Of a stretch of 64,000 bases of DNA, positions 32,567-43,046 are shown in pieces. Location of the stretch: positions 1 to 64,000 of the forward strand of contig CACOIV010000004.1 of the NCBI GenBank assembly GCA_902627335.1, in the 5' to 3' direction. Under the pieces are notes generated by a model. It was not told the DNA's origin. It was given only the letters and a program-made list of their open reading frames with translations, and made no database searches. The position numbers were made by a program, and so were the translations under genes. Within the stretch, counting starts at the first letter, position 1. Every line of letters begins with the position of its first letter. The stretch is from an uncultured Prochlorococcus sp. GTDB taxonomy: Bacteria > Cyanobacteriota > Cyanobacteriia > PCC-6307 > Cyanobiaceae.

Positions 32567-33601
32567 TTATTTTTTGTCCAGTTGTCTAAGCTTTTTTGCT
32601 AAGTCAGGTAATTTTTTAAAAAGACTAGAGCTTCTCAACCATAATTTGTTTGGGATTGCTGGAAATCCGCTAATAACTTCCCCATCATTTACATCTGCAT
32701 GGATTCCACATTTTGAACTTGCGATAACGTTATTCCCTACTTTTACCCTATTATTTACTCCTACTTGACCAGCTAGTATTACACCATCACCAATAATAGC
32801 TCCTCCTGCAATTCCTACTTGGGCTGCAAAGACGCAATTTCGCCCTATTTTTGCTCCATGACCAATTTGTACTAAATTATCGATTTTCGTTCCTTCTCCA
32901 ATAATTGTTTCTCCTACCGCTGGTCTATCTATGCAGCAATTGGTTCCTATCTCAACTAAATTATTAATTATCACCCCTCCTGTCTGAGGAACTTTTAGCC
33001 ATTTTCCGTCTTTTGGAATAAAGCCAAAACCTTCAGAACCTAAAACAGTATTTGAATTTACAATACAATGATCTTTTATCTTTGTATTTTGATAGATAAC
33101 ACAGTTCGGACTAATTATGTTGTTATCTCCTATTTCTACGTTATCTAAAATAACTGTTCCAGGATAAATAAAATTATTTTTTCCAATATATGTATTTTTA
33201 CCAATAAATACTTTAGGACCTATATAACAATTATCTCCAATTTTGGAAGTTGAACTTATTACGGCTGAACTATCTATACCGCTTTTAGGAGTTATTCCTT
33301 TTTCAAAAATCTTTAAAATTTCAGCAAATGCTATTTTTGGATGAGAAACTACAATTGTAGAAATATTTCTTTTATGAATTTTTTGAAGTAATTCTTTGTC
33401 ATTAAAGAGAATTATTGCAGATGCGTTTGTTGTCAAAATATTTTCTTTAAGATCATTATTTTCCTCTAAAAAGGTGATTTGATTTTGAGAGGCCAATGTT
33501 ATGGAGGCAGGGCTAATAATGTTTATATCCTCTACAAAATGAGATTTGATATAGCTTGATTTGCCATTCTTGATAAATTTTATTATTTCTGTAAAAAGCA
33601 T
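32567..33601 (-). CDS. lpxD: UDP-3-O-acylglucosamine N-acyltransferase
   Basis: Left-handed beta-helix hexapeptide repeats; GSEGFGFIPKDGKW and CIDRPAVGETIIGEGTKIDNLVQIGHG. Confidence 0.95.
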   Translation of the reverse strand: MLFTEIIKFIKNGKSSYIKSHFVEDINIISPASITLASQNQITFLEENNDLKENILTTNASAIILFNDKELLQKIHKRNISTIVVSHPKIAFAEILKIFEKGITPKSGIDSSAVISSTSKIGDNCYIGPKVFIGKNTYIGKNNFIYPGTVILDNVEIGDNNIISPNCVIYQNTKIKDHCIVNSNTVLGSEGFGFIPKDGKWLKVPQTGGVIINNLVEIGTNCCIDRPAVGETIIGEGTKIDNLVQIGHGAKIGRNCVFAAQVGIAGGAIIGDGVILAGQVGVNNRVKVGNNVIASSKCGIHADVNDGEVISGFPAIPNKLWLRSSSLFKKLPDLAKKLRQLDKK

Positions 33602-33610
33602 TAATCCAGT

Positions 33611-34693
33611 TTATATAAGTGCAAGGACATCACGATGAACAACTATTTGAGAATGTATATTATTAATTTTTTTATCCATTATATTTTTTATTGAATCACT
33701 ACTCATGGATGTTATACCTTTTGCGACTTGTTTTTTGTTTTTATTTAGTATTCTTACAGGTTGATTAGCTGAAAAATTACCTGATATCTCAATAATTCCG
33801 ACTAGTAAGAGAGAGGCTCCTTTATTTTGTATTGCAAAACAAGCTCCATCATCTAAAGTGATTTCTCCTACTGTTTGTATAGCGTGCGATAACCAGCTTT
33901 TTTTATTTCCTATTGGTTTTTCACAAGGATTAAAAATAGTTCCAATATTTTTATTATTAAATACATCAAAAATGTTGCTTTCATTTCTTCCATCCACTAA
34001 TTGAACTGTAACGCCACTTTTAGTTGCAATTTCAGCAGCTATTAACTTAGTAGTAATTCCTCCAGTGCCCCATTCATTATTTAGATTTTGCATATTTCTT
34101 TCTTTTATTTTTTTAAGTTCATTATTGTTAACTTCTTTAATAGGTTTTGCATCATTATTTGTCTTTGGATCTTTCGAGTAAAGATTGTCAATATCTGTTA
34201 GCAAAACTAATTTATTTGCATTTAATGCAACTGAAACTAATGCAGATAATGTATCGTTATCTCCATATTTGAGTTCTTCATTAGCGATGGTGTCATTTTC
34301 ATTAACAATAGGTATGACATCCAAACTTAATAATTTATTAAGCGTTTTTGATGCATTTTTAAACGAATCACGAGTATTAAAATCAGCTTTGGTTAAAAGA
34401 ACTTGTGCAATATTAATTCCTTTTTTATTCATTTCTTTCTCATAATAAGACATTAAATTAACTTGACCAATTGCTGCCATAGCCTGAAGAAGACTTAATT
34501 CTTTTGGTCTTTGTTTGAGAGATAGTTTTTTACAACCTAAACCAACTGCACCACTAGTAACTAAGACAACTTTATTTCCTTTAGAAATAAAATCATAAAG
34601 ATGATCACATATTTTTTTAATTACCTCCTGTGTAGAGATATTTTCAGTACCTCTGATAATACTTGTACCAATTTTTATAACCCAAAGTTCCAT
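33611..34693 (-). CDS. proB: Glutamate 5-kinase
   Basis: [24 protein letters not shown] and [16 protein letters not shown]-terminal PUA-like region. Confidence 0.96.
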   Translation of the reverse strand: MELWVIKIGTSIIRGTENISTQEVIKKICDHLYDFISKGNKVVLVTSGAVGLGCKKLSLKQRPKELSLLQAMAAIGQVNLMSYYEKEMNKKGINIAQVLLTKADFNTRDSFKNASKTLNKLLSLDVIPIVNENDTIANEELKYGDNDTLSALVSVALNANKLVLLTDIDNLYSKDPKTNNDAKPIKEVNNNELKKIKERNMQNLNNEWGTGGITTKLIAAEIATKSGVTVQLVDGRNESNIFDVFNNKNIGTIFNPCEKPIGNKKSWLSHAIQTVGEITLDDGACFAIQNKGASLLLVGIIEISGNFSANQPVRILNKNKKQVAKGITSMSSDSIKNIMDKKINNIHSQIVVHRDVLALI

Positions 34694-35227
34694 TTAAAAA
34701 AGTAAGAGAGATAAAATTCTTTCAAGAATGAGAGTAAGATTAATTTTTACTGGTAAACCCTCCCTATTTAGACGTGCAACTAAAATTGTGTTGATTTTGC
34801 ATCTATTGCCTACGATAATATCTGTAAAAATCCTGTCACCAATAATTGCAATATTTTTATTGGTTTCGTTCATAATATTAATTATTTCGAGAGTAATCTT
34901 TTTTGAGGGTTTAAGAGCTTTAAATTTATATGATATTCCTAACTGATCGCCAATACTTGAAATTCGCTTCTCTGAAGGATTATTGCTAATTAAATACAAT
35001 TTAAATAAATTTTTTGATGTTTTAATCCAACTTTTAACTTCATCTGGGATTTTATTAGTATTTCTATTCAATAATGTTCCATCTACATCTAATAGTAAAC
35101 ATCTTATTCCTTGATTATGAAGCTTTTGAGGAGAAATTTTATAAATAGGTAATTTCGAGTCCCAATCTGCCTTAGTTAATGAGCTCATAATTAAATTATT
35201 TGGCTGTCTTTTCAATTTCTGATTCAA
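34694..35227 (-). CDS. YqeG-family HAD phosphatase
   Basis: LLLDVDGTLLNRN and IGDRIFTDIIVGNR. Start is probably internal (MSSLTKADW). Confidence 0.88.
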   Translation of the reverse strand: MNQKLKRQPNNLIMSSLTKADWDSKLPIYKISPQKLHNQGIRCLLLDVDGTLLNRNTNKIPDEVKSWIKTSKNLFKLYLISNNPSEKRISSIGDQLGISYKFKALKPSKKITLEIINIMNETNKNIAIIGDRIFTDIIVGNRCKINTILVARLNREGLPVKINLTLILERILSLLLF

Positions 35228-35735
35228 TTAGAGGTTGTATTCTGTCAAATTCTTCATCTTCTATCAATAAGGCCCCACCATCTATTAGAAGTTTTCCTAC
35301 AATGAAGAAAGGATCTAAAGGTACATATAAACCATATTCTTCATTTTGAACATTAAAATTTACTAATAATTCGTAAGTGTCACTATCGTCGTTGAAATCT
35401 TCTTCCTCTAGATCATCGTATATTGGTTCTTCGAGTTCACCTGAAACAGTTAAAGTTACAGCTGATCTAATTAAGGTAAGATCATGCTCTTGAAGAACAG
35501 CATCAGCATTTTTAAGAATTTGTTCATTTTTTTCAATTTTGTCAATTAATGTGGGTTCATCTTTTTCTCCAATCTTAAACAAAGTTACAGGAGTATCTAC
35601 AGGGGTTAAAAGAGCGTATTCTTCGCCTTTAATATCTACTATTTGTTCTAAATAACAAAAAAGCTCATTTTTATTAGAATCTTTTAGCAAAAGTGTAGGT
35701 GCTTCATATTTATCTGTGTTTTTTTGTTCTTCCAT
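35196..35735 (-). CDS. DUF3727 domain protein
   Basis: Acidic 179 aa protein with family-like EQIVDIKGEEYALLTPVDTPVTLF; sits between yqeG and ruvX. Confidence 0.82.
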   Translation of the reverse strand: MEEQKNTDKYEAPTLLLKDSNKNELFCYLEQIVDIKGEEYALLTPVDTPVTLFKIGEKDEPTLIDKIEKNEQILKNADAVLQEHDLTLIRSAVTLTVSGELEEPIYDDLEEEDFNDDSDTYELLVNFNVQNEEYGLYVPLDPFFIVGKLLIDGGALLIEDEEFDRIQPLIESEIEKTAK

Positions 35736-35761
35736 TTGTAGAAATTACGTATCTATTTATT

Positions 35762-36223
35762 TTAGTTGTTTTCTTGATGATTAAAAACATATTCCTTTAA
35801 TTCTGGACCTTCCATTATCCATTGTTCCAATATTATTTTTGCCGATAAACTATCAATTAATCCTGTTTTATCTTTTTTTAAACCAAATCTATTCAAAGAC
35901 TCCCATGTAGAGCTATGTTCATTTACGTAAGCAAAGGGAAGTTTTAATTTATTAAAAACAAAATCACCATAAGTTTTGCAATCAATGGCTTGTTTAGTCA
36001 TGCAACCTTTCTCATCAAGAGGTAGCCCTGCAATTATTCCTCGAATATTATGAATACTTATAAAGTGTTTAATTGTATCTAATTCAAAAAAATCTTTGGT
36101 TCGTTTTACCGCGGGTAATATTGAAACTGTAATATTAAGTGCGTCACAATATGCTAAACCAATTCTTTTTTGACCTATATCAAGTCCTAATACAGATCTA
36201 GGTTTTGGTTTGATAAATTTCAT
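35762..36223 (-). CDS. ruvX: Holliday junction resolvase-like protein RuvX/YqgF
   Basis: [19 protein letters not shown] and [11 protein letters not shown]. Confidence 0.93.
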   Translation of the reverse strand: MKFIKPKPRSVLGLDIGQKRIGLAYCDALNITVSILPAVKRTKDFFELDTIKHFISIHNIRGIIAGLPLDEKGCMTKQAIDCKTYGDFVFNKLKLPFAYVNEHSSTWESLNRFGLKKDKTGLIDSLSAKIILEQWIMEGPELKEYVFNHQENN

Positions 36224-37249
36224 CTAACCCTTATAAGGATAAGGAGATGGATATGGATTCACTTGGGGATTAATCTTTTCCATTATCGATTCGATCGATT
36301 TATTTAATTTGTTTGAGGTCTTTAAGTCTCTTTTTATAAAAGTATTTCTTACTAGCAATAATTCATTCTTAATCTCTTTCAGACCTATTTTTTTTAGGAA
36401 ATTATTTAAATCAACATCTTTTGATGAGGTTTTAAAGAATATATTTTTATCTTTTGTAAAACAATATTGGGCTAAATTTTTTAGGGGTAATTCAATTCTT
36501 GTATCCCAACTTATTCCTCTTATTAAAGAATATACATTTTTATTTGAATAACTTATATCCTTTAATAATGCCAGAATTATATTATTATCTTTAAAAATCC
36601 CTCCAGAAAGTTTATTATTCCTTTTTATTATATCTTCCTGTTCTAAATCTATGATATTTCTTAGAAAGAGTGATTCACTAGATCTTATAAAGTTCAAAAA
36701 TTTTTTTAGATTTGATTTTTTAATTTGAATAAAATTTTCTAAGTTTATATCTATTAAATTATTGCTAAATTTGAAAGTTTTATTATCAATAGTCCAGAGT
36801 TTTATCTCTTGCAATGGTTGAAAGCCTAGTTCTCTTGAGCAAGAAATTAAATCTTTATCTTCTATTTCAGAAGTAATAACCCAGCTGGCTGTTTTAAAAT
36901 CAGTATTGATAATAGAATTTTGTATTAATTTTAGAATTAATTCCCTTTTTGATAAAGAAATTTCATTAGCAATAATACTGGGGGAATTAATTTTCAAACA
37001 TGTTTTCTTTTCATTTAAAGGATAAGTATGGACATAACCAATTATTTTTTTATCTTGTATTGCTATTGTGCATTTATTTTTTAAACCATCAATAGCATTT
37101 AAAATTATTCTTAGATCATTAAGGGTGTTTAAAATAGCCATTTTATAAAACCAACTGTTTTCTTTTTCATTTTTCAAATCTATTAAAAGATTTAAATGTC
37201 TAATATGTAACTCTTCAAATATTAAATTTTTATCTTTACTGAAATTCAT
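36224..37249 (-). CDS. Conserved hypothetical protein with possible GNAT-like fold
   Basis: 341 aa; abuts ruvX; GNAT-like patterning (TIAIQDKKIIGYVHTYPL; SWVITSEIEDKDLISCSRELGFQPLQEIKLW). Confidence 0.7.
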   Translation of the reverse strand: MNFSKDKNLIFEELHIRHLNLLIDLKNEKENSWFYKMAILNTLNDLRIILNAIDGLKNKCTIAIQDKKIIGYVHTYPLNEKKTCLKINSPSIIANEISLSKRELILKLIQNSIINTDFKTASWVITSEIEDKDLISCSRELGFQPLQEIKLWTIDNKTFKFSNNLIDINLENFIQIKKSNLKKFLNFIRSSESLFLRNIIDLEQEDIIKRNNKLSGGIFKDNNIILALLKDISYSNKNVYSLIRGISWDTRIELPLKNLAQYCFTKDKNIFFKTSSKDVDLNNFLKKIGLKEIKNELLLVRNTFIKRDLKTSNKLNKSIESIMEKINPQVNPYPSPYPYKG

Positions 37250-37257
37250 AAAAACTC

Positions 37258-38412
37258 TTAAACTTTTCCTCGTACTATTACTATAGGAGTTTTTTCATCA
37301 GCATTGCCAGCTGGATTTTTTTTTAAAGCTATTTTTAGTAATTTAATTATTGATTTGTTTGAACTAGCCAAAATTTTTACACCTCCTAAATCATTTACAT
37401 CTGCAACTGCAACATCTATTTTAAGAACTTTAGAAACTTTTTCACAAAATAATTTAGGATTACATGGTCCTAGAACAATAGTTTTATCATAAGGCATTAT
37501 TGTTCCACTTATATCATCTATCAATGAGGACTCTGGATTTGTAAGTCTATAAAAAATTCCTTTAATTCCTATAAATTTAAAGATAAAACCAAAAATTAAT
37601 GAAATTATTATTCTTGTAAAACCAATTTTATTTATTAAAATTTGCATGCCTGATGCAGATGCTAGGCTACTTGTAGGATGAAAAAAATAACATAAAAATT
37701 TTGAAAAAATATCATATTCTATATTCAAATAATTTTCATATCTACCTTGCATTATTGCTAAAGGAGACTCACCAATAACTAAAATATCATTTTCTTTAAC
37801 TAAATTCTTAGAGTAATTTATTACTGTTTCTACAGGTTCATCAAAGGCACCAAGCAAACTTGTTTTTACAGGAAAGACTTCTAGTCTTTGATTGATAATT
37901 TTAGGTTTAATATTATTTTGATTACGATATTTATTGTGGGTATTTAATAAAAAGAAATTTTGTTTATTAATATTTCCAAAATGTCCATAATTATCCCAAT
38001 TAATTTTTAATACTAAAAAGTCTTCATTTTTTAATAAGGCATCTTTCAACTTAATTTTTAAAAATATCTTTATAGTTTCATTTGATTTAAGAATTAATGT
38101 CGACCAATAATTTGTTATTGTTTTTTGGTATTTATCAAATCTTATTATCATCTCTTTTTCATAATTTAAATCTGACAATTTTCCATTTTTAAAAAAATCT
38201 AATTCAATATTTAGATTTGGAATCATAGTCTCTTTTCTTTTACTAAAGTTAGTTATCTCAAATTCACATCTAATTTCGTTTTGTTTATTTATAGACAATA
38301 AATTATATTTAATAGGAAATATTTTAAGTTTTGATTTAGGTTTTAAATAAATATAAAGATCAATAATTAAAAATAAAATTAAAATAATTATTAAAGATTT
38401 TATAAAAAACAT
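37258..38412 (-). CDS. CofE-like (F420-0:gamma-glutamyl ligase-like) protein with N-terminal TM
   Basis: FPVKTSLLGAFDEPVETVINYSKNLVKENDILVIGESPLAIMQGR and DISGTIMPYDKTIVLGPCNP ... VAVADVNDLGGVKIL; recalled as CofE-like in picocyanobacteria. Confidence 0.75.
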   Translation of the reverse strand: MFFIKSLIIILILFLIIDLYIYLKPKSKLKIFPIKYNLLSINKQNEIRCEFEITNFSKRKETMIPNLNIELDFFKNGKLSDLNYEKEMIIRFDKYQKTITNYWSTLILKSNETIKIFLKIKLKDALLKNEDFLVLKINWDNYGHFGNINKQNFFLLNTHNKYRNQNNIKPKIINQRLEVFPVKTSLLGAFDEPVETVINYSKNLVKENDILVIGESPLAIMQGRYENYLNIEYDIFSKFLCYFFHPTSSLASASGMQILINKIGFTRIIISLIFGFIFKFIGIKGIFYRLTNPESSLIDDISGTIMPYDKTIVLGPCNPKLFCEKVSKVLKIDVAVADVNDLGGVKILASSNKSIIKLLKIALKKNPAGNADEKTPIVIVRGKV

Positions 38413-38421
38413 TATAGTAAA

Positions 38422-38976
38422 TTAACTTTTTGAATTTTTATTGGTTTTTTTAGAAATTTGACTATTGTATTCATTAAAACTCTCAACAGTGAATGAAGAT
38501 TCTTCTAGTTTTATACCTTTTATTTCACTAATAACTTTATTGACTTCATCTAAATCTATTAGACCATTTTTATCGAATTTCACTGATCCTGTTTCATCTA
38601 AAATAATTGTTTGAGGAATATAACCGTTCCAATAAAAACCTTCTTCAAGAGGATCAGTGAAATCTTTATTTTGTAATTCATCTGTTGTAAGAGGAATTAT
38701 ATCAATATTATTTTTCCAAATAAGATCTAATCCAGCAATAACTGGTGCTAAAGCTTTGCTATCAGCACTATCATCTAAATAAAAAAATAAAATTGATACT
38801 CTTTTATTTTGAATAGATTCTTTTAATGAGGTTTGTGGAGGGACTAATGATCCGTTCCCTGCATATATAGGAAAAATATTTCCATCATAGCTATCAGATA
38901 TTCTTGATCCAAATGCAGGAAAATTTATGAATGTAAATATATATATAAAAATTATAAAGTTATAAAGTAATTTCAT
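38422..38976 (-). CDS. Thioredoxin-fold-like exported protein lacking CxxC
   Basis: Signal-like N-terminus; RVSILFFYLDDSADSKALAPVIAGLDLIW and GYIPQTIILDETG resemble a Trx core, with no CxxC. Confidence 0.7.
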   Translation of the reverse strand: MKLLYNFIIFIYIFTFINFPAFGSRISDSYDGNIFPIYAGNGSLVPPQTSLKESIQNKRVSILFFYLDDSADSKALAPVIAGLDLIWKNNIDIIPLTTDELQNKDFTDPLEEGFYWNGYIPQTIILDETGSVKFDKNGLIDLDEVNKVISEIKGIKLEESSFTVESFNEYNSQISKKTNKNSKS

Positions 38977-38985
38977 TGTTGGAAT

Positions 38986-40611
38986 TTATTTAGAGTTTGT
39001 TCTACCTAAGCCTTGTAATATACCTTTGCCAATTAATCCAATTGATTTACCTACTATTTTAGTTAAGATTGTTACCACAAAATCACCTATGTATCTAACT
39101 ATTATTTCTAATTGTGGGGCTAATGCGTCTCTTATCTCAATAATCAAAGTAACCTGCCTTTGAAACCACTCTAGATTTCTTAAATCCTTTTCTCTATTTT
39201 CACTTTTATAGTATCTAATAAATTTATTATCCATAATATCAATATATTCTCTCTTGCTTTCATAAAAATTTATAGGCATCCTTATATTATTATGCCAACG
39301 ATTATAGTTGTTTATATTATTTCTAAATCTTTCAAAGTTTCTTGTAGATAGTATTTTGTTATTAATTAAATTTGCTCTTAATTCTGGGTATTCTGAACAT
39401 AAATTAAAAATTTCTGAGGCTAAATTATTGCATATTCTTATTACCCAATTTGAGATGATTTCCTCAATTAATTTAAAAGATTCAGTTTCATATAAAGGAA
39501 GTATTCTGCCTTCAAAACTTAAAGGTTCATTATTAATTATGGGTTTAAAAAATAATTCTGCTTTATGAGATTCAGAGTCATCTTCAATTGTTTGAATATT
39601 ATCAGATAGGAATTTACTTAAAGAGATTAAATCGTTATCTTTTTTTACTCTAAAATAAGAATCTTCAATATTTATTAATGTATTTTTCTTAAGCTCACTG
39701 ATTAAAGAAATAAATTCCTCTTCTTCAAAATTATCAAAAGAGTTATCTTTTAAATTATTTATAAGCTTATTTAATTCACTGAGTGTATTAGTAAGTAATT
39801 TATTTATATATTCTTTCTTTAAACCTGTAAGGATCAAGTCTGGATTTTTAAGATCAATTTTTATTTTTATTGAACTATATTTTTTTATGAGCCTACTATA
39901 TATTATTTCCCAGATGTCCAAAGAATTTTTATTTTTTATGAAAATAGTATTATCTTTATTATTAAGATCTGATTTTGGACTATCTGTAAAAACATTATTT
40001 GAATTCATTTCTATAGTATTTCCCCATAAAAATATAAGTAATGACTTTGCAGTAATTAGTTCTCTTAATCTACCTTTTAATATGAATTTATATAGCTTAG
40101 GAGTCTTATCGTAGTTTAAATAACTGAAGATATTATTAATTTCACTATCAATTTGTTTAAGACCTGATGTAAGAATTTTTTGATTAAAAGTTAATTCTTT
40201 TCTAGTTTTGATTTTTGAAGGGTATTTTGCGTTAAGGTCAAAGACCCTTCCACCTTCTAAAATTATATTTATTGATTCCAGAACTTTTTCTACTTGAGGA
40301 TTTAATATTATTCCTTCACAATTCAAATTTGGCAAAGGAGTATCTTCTTCCTTTATAAATTCTCTTGAGAAAATTATTAATAACTTTGAGTCTGTCCATT
40401 TTTCTTTTATTTTTATAAGTTCTATACGAATCAAATCTTCAGATTCATAGTTAAGAATATTCCAGATTATTAGGTCTGGATTAGCTTTAGGATCATTTCG
40501 ATCTAATGAAATGTTGAGATCATTATCTAATGATGTTAATTTTAAAGATATTGATTCTGCAATTAAACTAGGTGCAATAATTAATATTGATTTTTCTTTA
40601 GTTGTTTTCAA
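38986..40611 (-). CDS. DUF3685 / Ycf55-like protein
   Basis: 541 aa; N-terminus patterned like a degenerate receiver; C-terminal region DLRNLEWFQRQVTLIIEIRDALAPQLEIIVRYIGDFVVTILTKIVGKSIGLIGKGILQGLGR. Confidence 0.72.
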   Translation of the reverse strand: MKTTKEKSILIIAPSLIAESISLKLTSLDNDLNISLDRNDPKANPDLIIWNILNYESEDLIRIELIKIKEKWTDSKLLIIFSREFIKEEDTPLPNLNCEGIILNPQVEKVLESINIILEGGRVFDLNAKYPSKIKTRKELTFNQKILTSGLKQIDSEINNIFSYLNYDKTPKLYKFILKGRLRELITAKSLLIFLWGNTIEMNSNNVFTDSPKSDLNNKDNTIFIKNKNSLDIWEIIYSRLIKKYSSIKIKIDLKNPDLILTGLKKEYINKLLTNTLSELNKLINNLKDNSFDNFEEEEFISLISELKKNTLINIEDSYFRVKKDNDLISLSKFLSDNIQTIEDDSESHKAELFFKPIINNEPLSFEGRILPLYETESFKLIEEIISNWVIRICNNLASEIFNLCSEYPELRANLINNKILSTRNFERFRNNINNYNRWHNNIRMPINFYESKREYIDIMDNKFIRYYKSENREKDLRNLEWFQRQVTLIIEIRDALAPQLEIIVRYIGDFVVTILTKIVGKSIGLIGKGILQGLGRTNSK

Positions 40612-40690
40612 TTAAAAGACAATCAACTCTATTTTAAATTAACTAATAAAACAGTTTAATTCCAGTCCTAATTTATTTTTGAATTACTTT

Positions 40691-41458
40691 TCAAGCATAG
40701 TGATTATTATCAATAGGAAAATCCATTAATCTTTCGGAGGAAAGTATATTTTTTGCCTCTTTTATTGTAAATTTCTCTTCATAGAGAGCTTTGCCTACTA
40801 TTACCCCATAAAGACCACTATTTTCAAACTTTGTAAGAGATATCAAATCAGATAATGAACCAATTCCCCCAGAGGCAATTACAGGAATATTAGTATTTTG
40901 CAAGACATCACTAATGAACTTTTCATTTGTCCCACCAAGTGTACCGTCTGTATTTATATCAGTAATAATAAAATTAGATATCTCTAAATTTGAAAGTTCC
41001 TTTATTAAATCAATCGCATTAGTATCAGAATCTTTTAACCATCCTCTTGTACTTACTTTACCTTTATTAGCATCAATACCAATAATTATATTTTTCGGGA
41101 ATGTTGATGCTAATTCTTTAACCAATTTTTTATTTTCAATTGCTGAAGTTCCCATAATTACTTTGTCAATTCCATATGAAAAAAGTTGTTCAATTCTTTC
41201 TTTAGATCTTATTCCTCCTCCAATCTGTATAGGTATATTAATTGATTCAGAAATCATCCTTATAGAGCTATCATTTAGAGGAAGTCCCGTTTTCGCAGCA
41301 TCTAAGTCTACTATATGAATAAATTCAGCCCCTTCTTTTTCCCAAAATTTAGCTTGTTTTACGGGATCATTACCAAATTCTGTTTTTTGATTAAAATTGC
41401 CTTTTACAAGCCTTACACATTTTCCTTTTAAAAGATCTATTGCTGGAAAAAGTTTCAT
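40691..41458 (-). CDS. hisA: HisA isomerase (1-(5-phosphoribosyl)-5-[(5-phosphoribosylamino)methylideneamino]imidazole-4-carboxamide isomerase)
   Basis: FPAIDLLKGKCVRLVKGNF, IQIGGGIRSKE and NTDGTLGGTNE. Confidence 0.96.
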   Translation of the reverse strand: MKLFPAIDLLKGKCVRLVKGNFNQKTEFGNDPVKQAKFWEKEGAEFIHIVDLDAAKTGLPLNDSSIRMISESINIPIQIGGGIRSKERIEQLFSYGIDKVIMGTSAIENKKLVKELASTFPKNIIIGIDANKGKVSTRGWLKDSDTNAIDLIKELSNLEISNFIITDINTDGTLGGTNEKFISDVLQNTNIPVIASGGIGSLSDLISLTKFENSGLYGVIVGKALYEEKFTIKEAKNILSSERLMDFPIDNNHYA

Positions 41459-41550
41459 CTTTTATACCTTTTTATTAATTTCATTGGACGTAGTACTATT
41501 TTAATTAAATCTTAATTAAAGTTACAACTTAAGATTAAATTATTATTATT

Positions 41551-42471
41551 ATGAAAATTCTTGTAATGGGAGGCACAAGATTTGTTGGCAAATCTTTGGT
41601 TCAAAAGTTAATTTCACAAAATCATGATATTGATATTTTTACTAGAGGTAATAATCCTAATCCAAAGGGTTCAAATTTAATAAAAGGCGATAGAAATAAT
41701 TTAGAGGACATATTAAAATTAAAGAATAAAAAATATGATATTGTTTTTGATATTTCGGGACGTGAACTTTCTCAAACAAAAATCTTAATAGAAAATATTA
41801 ATGAGAATTTTGATAGATATGTTTATGTTAGCTCAGCAGGGGTATATCAAGATAGTCAAGAATTACCTATTAATGAAAAAGATCCTATTGATAAAGATAG
41901 TCGGCATATAGGAAAGTACGAAAGTGAAAAATGGCTACTTGATAATAAAATTCCTTTTACGAGTTTCAGACCCACATATATATATGGACCTGGAAATTAT
42001 AATAAAATTGAAAACTGGTTTTTTGAGAGGATAGTTAGTTTAAAAAAGGTACCTATTCCATTTGATGGATCTTTGATAACTCAATTAGGTCATGTATCTG
42101 ATCTGACAGATGCAATGATTAAATGCTTAAGTCAAATAAAAACCAAAAATAATATTTACAATTGTTCAGGTGATAAAGGCATTACAATAAAAGGCTTAGT
42201 TATGATTTGTGCGGATGTTTGTAATATTGATAGGAATGATATTGAGCTACTTTCATTCGATTACAGAAAGCTTGACACTAAATCGAGAAAGAGCTTTCCA
42301 ATAAGATTAAACCATTACCATACCTCAATCTCCAAGATAAAAGAGGATTTAGGTTGGGAACCAAAATACAATCTTATTAATGGTTTGCAAAATAGCTTTC
42401 AAAATGATTTTAAATCAAAATTAAATGACACCTTTAATTTTGATCTTGATAAAAATCTATTTAATTTTTAA
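41551..42471 (+). CDS. NAD-dependent epimerase/dehydratase-like SDR (CSP41-like)
   Basis: KILVMGGTRFVGKSLVQKL, SSAGVYQDS and FRPTYIYGPGNYNKIENWFFERI. Confidence 0.88.
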   Translation: MKILVMGGTRFVGKSLVQKLISQNHDIDIFTRGNNPNPKGSNLIKGDRNNLEDILKLKNKKYDIVFDISGRELSQTKILIENINENFDRYVYVSSAGVYQDSQELPINEKDPIDKDSRHIGKYESEKWLLDNKIPFTSFRPTYIYGPGNYNKIENWFFERIVSLKKVPIPFDGSLITQLGHVSDLTDAMIKCLSQIKTKNNIYNCSGDKGITIKGLVMICADVCNIDRNDIELLSFDYRKLDTKSRKSFPIRLNHYHTSISKIKEDLGWEPKYNLINGLQNSFQNDFKSKLNDTFNFDLDKNLFNF

Positions 42472-42954
42472 ATAAAAGAATAAAGAAGATATTGTTAATG
42501 CAAAACTTATCCAATAAAATATTATCCCTATATTTTGGATTTGAAATTGGTTGAAGTTTGAAAATAATAAAATTAATGAGATAAATTGAAATAGCGTCTT
42601 ATATTTTCCAATCTTTAACGCTGGTAATCCATTCTCTTTAGTGCCTCTGAATGCTGAAATTATAAATTCTCTTACTAAGAGTATTGACAACGACCAAAAT
42701 GGAATTATTTCATATTTACATAACCAAATAAAAGGGATAATTGTAAAAACTTTATCAGCCAAAGGATCTAATATAGCTCCTGTTTTGGTTTGAAGATTAA
42801 ATTGTCTAGCAATATATCCGTCTATATAATCTGTTATCCCTCCAAATAGAATTATTATCCAAACAAAAAGTATATTGTTTGTTTCTAAGAAAATTATTAA
42901 TGGAATAGTAAGAATTAACCTTATAGATGTTATGTAATTTGGAAGGTTATTCAT
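42457..42954 (-). CDS. pgsA: CDP-diacylglycerol-glycerol-3-phosphate 3-phosphatidyltransferase
   Basis: CDP-alcohol phosphotransferase motif GGITDYIDGYIARQFNLQTKTGAILDPLADK. Confidence 0.94.
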   Translation of the reverse strand: MNNLPNYITSIRLILTIPLIIFLETNNILFVWIIILFGGITDYIDGYIARQFNLQTKTGAILDPLADKVFTIIPFIWLCKYEIIPFWSLSILLVREFIISAFRGTKENGLPALKIGKYKTLFQFISLILLFSNFNQFQIQNIGIIFYWISFALTISSLFFYLKIK

Positions 42955-43046
42955 TTAAAAGACTATATTTATACTATTATTAACAATATTTCTAAATTAA
43001 AATATTTTTTATTTGAATTAAAACCTACTCTTTTAAATTTTTCTAT

